Below, one piece after another: positions 6,194-10,483 of a DNA stretch of 10,483 nt. A program made the position numbers and the translations under genes. The notes under the pieces were generated by a model that saw nothing but the letters and a program-made list of their open reading frames with translations, was not told the origin of the DNA and did no database searches. Source of the stretch: an uncultured Lachnospiraceae bacterium (GTDB taxonomy: Bacteria > Bacillota_A > Clostridia > Lachnospirales > Lachnospiraceae); contig CAJLNC010000086.1 of assembly GCA_905207905.1 (NCBI GenBank), positions 1 through 10,483 of the forward strand, given 5' to 3'. Within the stretch, counting starts at the first letter, position 1. Every line of letters starts with the position of its first letter.

Positions 6194-7624
6194 TTATTCC
6201 CTCCCTGTTCCTAATGTTTCCCTCTCCTCCGATGCGCTTCCAAACAGCACCGTCACCCGGAGCCCCTTTCCCAACTGACTCTCCAACTTCCAGGAAGCAT
6301 GGTGCAGATCAATGATTTTTCGGCACAGGGCCAAACCCAAACCTGCCCCCCCTTCTTTTCTGGAACGGGATTTATCCACCATATAAAAAGCCTCTGTGAT
6401 CCTGGAAAGCTCCTCCTTGGGCAGCCCCGGCCCCTGATCCTGAACCGCCATCACATAGCCGCCAAAAACTGCCTGGCCGGAAAACCAGATGGCAGTCCCC
6501 TCTGCGGAAACCTTTCTGGCGTTGTCAATGAGGTTCATAAACACAGACGCCAAAAGATCCCGGTCGCCCCAGATGCTTCCCCTCTGATAATTTGTGTAAA
6601 GAGTAATATTCTTTTCCTTCAGAGAAGGACGCACCGTGCGGGACACCTCCTCCATAAAATCCGGAACCAGAATCTCCCGGAAAGAAAAGGCGGCTTTCTC
6701 CAGCATAGCCATATCCAGAAGCTTATAGGAAAGAGACTGGAGCCGTTTTCCCTGGTTATAAATATAGTTGGCGCACATATTATTCTCCTCCGGCGTAAGC
6801 TCCATCTGCCGGATCGTATCGGCATAGCCGATAATGGAAGTGAGCGGAGTCTTCAGTTCATGGGCAAAAGCAGCAGTAAACTCCTCCTGCCTGCGCACCT
6901 CCTCCTGAAGCCGTTTCATCTGGTCATTCATCACATCCGCCATCCAGTTAAAGTCCGCCGCCAGCAGCCCGATCTCGTCCGTGCTTCGGATGTGCACCCT
7001 GGCGTCAAACCGCCCTCTGGCATATTGCCTGGTGGCCCTGGACAGCTTCTGCATATTCCGCATCACAAAAAACAGCAGAATCAGGGTAACGCCTCCCACC
7101 AGAAAAGTAACCACCACCACTCCCATCTGATATCGGGCTTGCATCTCCTCCCGGTCCTGATAGATATTGGAAATATCCCGAATCGTTTCTACATAAATAT
7201 CCAGGCTGCTTTTTCCCAGCACAGCCAGATAGGTGCGATTTCCCTGACGCACCAGCTCGTAGCCTGCATTGTGTTCCGAATCCAACCCCTCCCAGATCGT
7301 ATGTTCCATCCGAAAGTCCCTGTCCTGATAAATTACGTTCCGGTTTTTATCATAGATGCGAAAATTTCCGTCCGCTTCCATCTGCGGTTTGTAAAAGCTT
7401 CTCACCACCTGTTTTGTGGTAGCTGCCTGCTGCTGCCTGGCTGTCAGGCTGTTCCAGGCCATCTCATAGGAATTCTGCAGCATCTGATTTTCCATCACCC
7501 GCCGCTGGATTTCCTTATCCAGACTGCTCTGAAAACTGTCCTGAATCATCCAGGAGCCAAATACGGTCAAAAACAACACAAACAACGGCGTTGTGACAAA
7601 AAATAATTTCCAGGATAAACGCAT
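6194..7624 (-). CDS. membrane sensor histidine kinase (HAMP-HisKA-HATPase_c)
   Basis: Sensor of a two-component system that autophosphorylates on histidine and passes phosphate to the regulator encoded upstream. It has 476 residues: membrane segment 1 (about 8-27), an extracytoplasmic sensor region of about 135 residues (28-163), membrane segment 2 (about 167-188), HAMP (about 190-242), HisKA with phosphoacceptor H255 in FAHELKTPLTS, and a C-terminal ATPase domain with N-box NLIDNA (364-369), G1 box DQGPG (396-400) and G2 box GAGLGL (426-431). All catalytic motifs look intact. The ATG at 7624 follows AGGACAGGGGG at a 4-base distance. The domain plan is that of the PhoR/VanS/WalK group without a PAS domain. 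No signal can be assigned from sequence. A 176-base gap to the regulator gene is unusually long for such a pair. Confidence 0.96.
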   Translation of the reverse strand: MRLSWKLFFVTTPLFVLFLTVFGSWMIQDSFQSSLDKEIQRRVMENQMLQNSYEMAWNSLTARQQQAATTKQVVRSFYKPQMEADGNFRIYDKNRNVIYQDRDFRMEHTIWEGLDSEHNAGYELVRQGNRTYLAVLGKSSLDIYVETIRDISNIYQDREEMQARYQMGVVVVTFLVGGVTLILLFFVMRNMQKLSRATRQYARGRFDARVHIRSTDEIGLLAADFNWMADVMNDQMKRLQEEVRRQEEFTAAFAHELKTPLTSIIGYADTIRQMELTPEENNMCANYIYNQGKRLQSLSYKLLDMAMLEKAAFSFREILVPDFMEEVSRTVRPSLKEKNITLYTNYQRGSIWGDRDLLASVFMNLIDNARKVSAEGTAIWFSGQAVFGGYVMAVQDQGPGLPKEELSRITEAFYMVDKSRSRKEGGAGLGLALCRKIIDLHHASWKLESQLGKGLRVTVLFGSASEERETLGTGRE

Positions 7625-7695
7625 ATTTCCCCCTGTCCTCTCTGAAACTATCCCAGCTTTTCCGAAACGGCGCCGGTTTTGGCATTTTGTTTGAT

Positions 7696-7800
7696 CCGGC
7701 CTTAAACGCGGTCTGTCCTGGCTTCTATGCCATCCGTCTTGGATTAGCGCCTGCCCTGACTTTGCACGGCCCGTCTTGGCTCAACGCCTGTGTTCAGACT
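7696..7800. repeat. degenerate 37-38-bp tandem repeats between regulator and kinase genes
   Basis: On the plus strand CCGTCTTGGATTAGCGCCTG (from 7734) and CCGTCTTGGCTCAACGCCTG (from 7771) match at 17 of 20 positions and are 37 bases apart. A weaker third copy starts at 7696 (CCGGCCTTAAACGCGGTCTG), 38 bases earlier. The copies fill most of the 176-base gap 7625-7800. I see no gene, terminator or promoter in the rest of the gap. Confidence 0.5.
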
Positions 7801-8454
7801 CTATACCACCAGACGGTACCCCACCTTATACATGGTAACAATGTGTTCCTCCAGGCCCAGCTTCTTTTTCAGTCTCTGAACATGAAGATCCACCGTCCGG
7901 CCCGCGCAGCTGTAATCCCCGCCCCAGACACTCTCATAGATGGTCTCCCGGTACAACGCCCGGTTTTTATTGCGCACAAACAACAGCAGCAGCTCATACT
8001 CTTTATTGGTCAGATCCACCGTCTGCCCCCGTTGCTCCACCATCCTGGAATCTGTATGGATCACAATATCCAGAATCTTCAGCGTCTGCTCCGTCTTATG
8101 ATATCGCCGCAGTACCGTCTCCACTCTGGCAAGAAGCTCCGCGATCTCAAAGGGTTTGGAAATATAATCCTCCGCCCCCATGCGAAGTCCCTTCACCTTA
8201 TCTGCCGTCTCCCCCATAGCGGTAAGAAAAATCACTGGTATCTCCACGGATTTGGCATATTCCAACACCTCATAGCCATTGAGCTTAGGCAGCATAATAT
8301 CCAGCAGAATCAAATCATAGGTTCCCTGACAGATGCAGTCTGCCGCCATCTCTCCGTCAGAAGCGATTTCACACTGATACCCCGCCTTTGCCAGATTCAT
8401 GCGTATCAAATTTGCAATGGATTCTTCGTCTTCCACAATCAAAATTTTTATCAT
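7801..8454 (-). CDS. OmpR/PhoB-family response regulator
   Basis: Cytoplasmic transcription regulator, 217 residues. The receiver domain (about 1-115) has acidic pair E8/D9, phosphoacceptor D52 in LLLDIMLP, switch T78 in FLTA and K100 in SKPF. The winged helix-turn-helix domain (about 125-217) ends in the usual GRTVDLHVQRLKKKL and YKVGYRL signatures. Starts further upstream are possible (GTG at 8568), but the ATG at 8454 has GGGGAGGAG ending 6 bases upstream and begins MIKILIVEDE, a typical receiver start, so I chose it. The kinase follows on the same strand and is the obvious partner. Genes for envelope functions downstream suggest it controls cell-wall genes, and phased hexamers at 4919-4966 are a candidate target. 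The class cannot separate PhoP, VanR and WalR roles without phylogeny. Confidence 0.96.
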   Translation of the reverse strand: MIKILIVEDEESIANLIRMNLAKAGYQCEIASDGEMAADCICQGTYDLILLDIMLPKLNGYEVLEYAKSVEIPVIFLTAMGETADKVKGLRMGAEDYISKPFEIAELLARVETVLRRYHKTEQTLKILDIVIHTDSRMVEQRGQTVDLTNKEYELLLLFVRNKNRALYRETIYESVWGGDYSCAGRTVDLHVQRLKKKLGLEEHIVTMYKVGYRLVV

Positions 8455-8520
8455 CCCTGTCTCCTCCCCATTATCTTCCAACCCAAGAAACGCTCCCCGT
8501 AACCGTCGGAAGTCTGTTTT

Positions 8521-8538
8521 CATCCTAACACAAGGATG
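8521..8538. promoter_or_regulatory. dyad CATCCT-N6-AGGATG in the divergent promoter region
   Basis: A perfect 6-bp inverted repeat (8521-8526 and 8533-8538) lies in the 188-base divergent region between the response regulator and the plus-strand protease. On the minus strand it overlaps a weak TTGCAG-N17-TAGGAT promoter-like pair (8553-8525) that could serve the regulator. It could be an operator or a chance dyad. No T-run follows, so it is not a terminator. Confidence 0.3.
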
Positions 8539-8634
8539 GAGAAGCTGCAAGCCTTGTTTCGAAAACACGCAAAAAGCGTTTCTTTGCCGGATACTTTTCT
8601 ATGTTTTCTCATATACTTGGAAAAACCCTGTTTT

Positions 8635-8638
8635 GGAG
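8635..8638 (+). promoter_or_regulatory. short-spaced ribosome binding site for the Csp-like protease
   Basis: GGAG with only 4 bases to the ATG at 8643. The earlier in-frame ATG at 8601 has pyrimidine-rich sequence upstream and no such site, so 8643 is preferred although the spacing is tight. Confidence 0.55.
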
Positions 8639-8642
8639 CTTT

Positions 8643-10367
8643 ATGACAAATCTTTTATCTTCCCAACAGCTTCCTGAGAATGCAAAAGAGCGCATTCTCT
8701 CAGAAGACTACGTAAGCTTGATCTACCACAACGAAACCTTTCCCTTTGATATTGACCAAATTCTGCCGGAATATCTTCCTCAGATGGTGGACTGGCAATA
8801 TGCAGTGCTGAATGCTCCCCTTCAGTACTTTCCTCCCAACATCATCACCCAGGGATATTTTACCATTCCAAAGCTTTATACCCTGTTAAATGAAGCCAGC
8901 CTGGAAGCCTCAGGAATCCCTCAGGTTCAGAATCAGCCCTTCTTAAATCTCACTGGAAAAGGAGTGCTCATCGGATTTTTGGATACGGGAATCGATTACC
9001 GCCACCCTGCTTTTCGAAACAGCAACGGTACCAGCCGGATCTTGCGAATCTGGGATCAGACGATTCAAAGCGGCACGCCTCCGGAAGACTTTCTCTATGG
9101 TTCTGAGTACACCAAGGAGCAGATTGACGCAGCCCTTAAAACCTCCAATCCTCTGGAACTGGTTCCTACCACGGACGAAAACGGTCACGGCACTGCAGTG
9201 GCCGGCATTGCGGCAGGCAGCCCGGATTCTGCTCTTGCCTTTTCCGGCGCCGCCCCTGATGTAGGAATCCTTGCGGTAAAATTAAAGCCCGCAAAAAACT
9301 ATCTCCGAAACTATTTTCTGGTATCTCAGGATGCCCCTGCCTTTCAGGAAGACGACTGTATGCTGGCTATCCGATACCTGAATCTGACTGCCCAAAAGCT
9401 GAATCTTCCTCTGGTGATCTGCTTTTCCCTGGGAACCAACCAGGGCGGACACGATGGCTACACTCCTCTGGATGAGGTCCTCACCTCCCTAAGCTATGCC
9501 GCCGGCACCTACGCTGTGGCAGCCGGAGGAAATGAAGGAAATGAAGCGCATCACTATTACGGAACTATGCAAAGGCAGGGGGAGACCCAAGAAGTACAGG
9601 TGAGCGTTACCAGAGAAAACCCGGGGTTCACCATGGAATTTTGGGCTCAGGCCCCGGAGCTGTACTCCCTTGGAGTCATCTCGCCCCAGGGAGAACGGCT
9701 TCTTCCCATCTTACCCAGAATCGGAGCCACCCAAAACGCCTCCTTTCTTCTGGATCATTCGAAGGTACAGATTGATTATGAGGTCATTGAATTTCGCTCT
9801 GGCAGCCAACTGATCCAGGTTCGGGTAGAAAACCCCTCTGCAGGGATCTGGCGTTTTCCCATTGTCAATCATCGCTTCTTAAACGGACAGTACCACCTGT
9901 GGCTTCCAATCACCGGCCTCGCCTCTCCCTATGTTAAAATGCTCTCACCGGAACCTAATACCACCCTCACCGCCCCTGCTAACAGCATGGCCGTGATCAC
10001 CTGCAGTACCTATCAGGTTCCCGGAGGCAGCTTTTATCTGGGTTCCAGCCGAGGCTTTACAAGAAGCGGACAGATCAAACCGGATCTGGCTGCCCCAGGG
10101 GTGGAGATCCAGGCTCCCAGAATTCTTTCCGGTTACCAATCCTTCACCGGATCCTCTGCAGCAGCAGCCATCACCGCTGGCGCGGTAGCCATGCTGGTGC
10201 AGTGGGGCAGGCGCACGTACAGAGGAAAACTGTTTACCTACACAGAGATTAAAAATCTTCTGTATCGGGGAGCCGTCCAGTCTGATGATCTTTATTATCC
10301 CAATCAGGAGTGGGGATACGGCACGCTGAACGTATATGGAATTTTTCAGGCGCTTACAGATTTTTAG
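8643..10367 (+). CDS. Csp-like S8 serine protease with inserted beta-rich domain
   Basis: Subtilase of the group that includes clostridial CspA/B/C, here 574 residues from the preferred ATG. An N-terminal pro-like segment (about 1-85) precedes the catalytic core. The triad is intact: D114 in FLDTGID, H182 in ENGHGTA, and S505 in TGSSAAAA, with oxyanion N297 in AAGGNEGNE. About 150 residues (roughly 310-460) between N297 and the serine-bearing segment form a beta-rich insertion, as in the jelly-roll domain of Csp proteases. There is no signal peptide. A GSS instead of GTS before the serine is a minor variant seen in this group. In Clostridium, CspB activates the cortex hydrolase SleC during spore germination. 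Lachnospiraceae carry many relatives of unknown role, so a germination role is possible but not shown. No SleC-like gene is in the window. It is divergent from the response regulator. Confidence 0.93.
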   Translation: MTNLLSSQQLPENAKERILSEDYVSLIYHNETFPFDIDQILPEYLPQMVDWQYAVLNAPLQYFPPNIITQGYFTIPKLYTLLNEASLEASGIPQVQNQPFLNLTGKGVLIGFLDTGIDYRHPAFRNSNGTSRILRIWDQTIQSGTPPEDFLYGSEYTKEQIDAALKTSNPLELVPTTDENGHGTAVAGIAAGSPDSALAFSGAAPDVGILAVKLKPAKNYLRNYFLVSQDAPAFQEDDCMLAIRYLNLTAQKLNLPLVICFSLGTNQGGHDGYTPLDEVLTSLSYAAGTYAVAAGGNEGNEAHHYYGTMQRQGETQEVQVSVTRENPGFTMEFWAQAPELYSLGVISPQGERLLPILPRIGATQNASFLLDHSKVQIDYEVIEFRSGSQLIQVRVENPSAGIWRFPIVNHRFLNGQYHLWLPITGLASPYVKMLSPEPNTTLTAPANSMAVITCSTYQVPGGSFYLGSSRGFTRSGQIKPDLAAPGVEIQAPRILSGYQSFTGSSAAAAITAGAVAMLVQWGRRTYRGKLFTYTEIKNLLYRGAVQSDDLYYPNQEWGYGTLNVYGIFQALTDF

Positions 10368-10369
10368 GA

Positions 10370-10396
10370 ACCCTTTTGTCAAAGACGCATACAATA
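10370..10396 (+). promoter_or_regulatory. candidate sigma-K-type promoter before the cysteine-rich gene
   Basis: AC (10370-10371), a 16-base spacer, then CATACAATA (10388-10396) fits the sigma-K pattern AC-N16/17-CATANNNTA. A sigma-A alternative, TTGTCA (10376-10381) with TATAAA at 20 bases, is worse because of spacing. The site lies between the protease stop codon and the next ATG. Inference only, since the consensus is short. Confidence 0.4.
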
Positions 10397-10427
10397 CAGT
10401 GTATAAACCATTACGGAGGTTTACAAT

Positions 10428-10483
10428 ATGAGTGATTTAGCTGCTACAAACTGTGGATGTGGATGTGACAACGGTATTTCCCA
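10428..10483 (+). CDS. start of a cysteine-rich small protein (cut by the window edge)
   Basis: Only 18 codons are present: MSDLAATNCGCGCDNGIS, running off the end. The ATG at 10428 has GGAGG 8 bases upstream, so the gene start is well supported. The CGCGC cluster resembles short glycine- and cysteine-rich proteins common in Lachnospiraceae, some carrying 'chorion class high-cysteine' type labels from automatic annotation. Their function is not established; a spore-surface role is a guess that would fit the sigma-K-like box upstream. What follows is outside the window, so length and any membrane segment are unknown. Confidence 0.7.
   Translation, partial: MSDLAATNCGCGCDNGIS

Noticed and set aside
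6299..7606. A 435-codon open frame on the plus strand opposite the histidine kinase
   Set aside because: It is antisense to an intact kinase with all motifs, its translation shows no family features, and it has a composition typical of a shadow frame.
7660..7682. A hairpin around GGCGCC before the kinase gene
   Set aside because: Pairing needs a bulge and mismatches on the minus strand and no T-run follows, so it is neither a terminator nor a clear regulatory structure.
3960..8454. A vancomycin-resistance (van) operon
   Set aside because: Regulator, kinase and VanY-type carboxypeptidase recall van clusters, but no D-lactate dehydrogenase, D-Ala-D-Lac/D-Ser ligase or VanX is present, and these families are also common in ordinary cell-wall regulation.
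7687..8502. A 271-codon open frame on the plus strand opposite the response regulator
   Set aside because: It lacks a ribosome binding site and any recognisable domain, and the opposite strand encodes a complete OmpR-type regulator.
8561..8584. A stem ACGC-AAAAA-GCGT in the divergent region
   Set aside because: Only four base pairs are perfect and flanking bases do not extend it, so it is expected by chance.

Overview
The window looks like a chromosomal piece of a spore-forming Clostridia member, most likely Lachnospiraceae. The grounds are the coding style, strong purine-rich ribosome binding sites, a Csp-type S8 protease of a form common in gut Lachnospiraceae, and the start of a small CGCGC-type cysteine-rich protein. 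Genus and species cannot be read from the sequence alone. I see no tRNA, rRNA, CRISPR array, insertion sequence or phage gene, and no stretch above 300 bases without a gene.

Layout. Everything from 30 to 8454 is on the minus strand, so it is transcribed from right to left. The order is: OmpR-type response regulator (8454-7801), sensor histidine kinase (7624-6194), a single-pass membrane protein of unknown function (6190-5051), a terminator-like hairpin and candidate promoter (4872-4966), a membrane-anchored VanY/DacB-type D-Ala-D-Ala carboxypeptidase (4847-3960), a divergent MurE-like Mur ligase (3945-2413), a compact subtilisin-like protease without prodomain or signal peptide (2246-1356), a terminator (1310-1285), and NADP-type isocitrate dehydrogenase (1241-30). 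On the plus strand, divergent from the response regulator, are a 574-residue Csp-like S8 protease (8643-10367) and the first 18 codons of a cysteine-rich small protein (from 10428).

Working together. The central block reads as an envelope module: a two-component system with a membrane accessory protein, then a D,D-carboxypeptidase and a Mur ligase only 14 bp apart, then a protease. Upstream of the carboxypeptidase are GATACA/TTTACA hexamers at about 11-bp and 22-bp intervals abutting a good -35 box, which is the kind of site OmpR-family regulators bind. That makes the neighbouring regulator a candidate controller. The same place and the start of the cysteine-rich gene both carry AC-N16-CATANNNTA, close to the sigma-K consensus, so sporulation control is a competing or additional possibility. 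The Mur ligase has the ATP site and carbamoyl-lysine position of MurE but has lost several signature residues, including the substrate-reading DNPR motif, so its substrate is open.

Start codons were chosen by ribosome binding site. For the protease at 1356, the ligase, the carboxypeptidase, the membrane protein, the response regulator and the plus-strand protease, this gives a shorter protein than the longest open frame.
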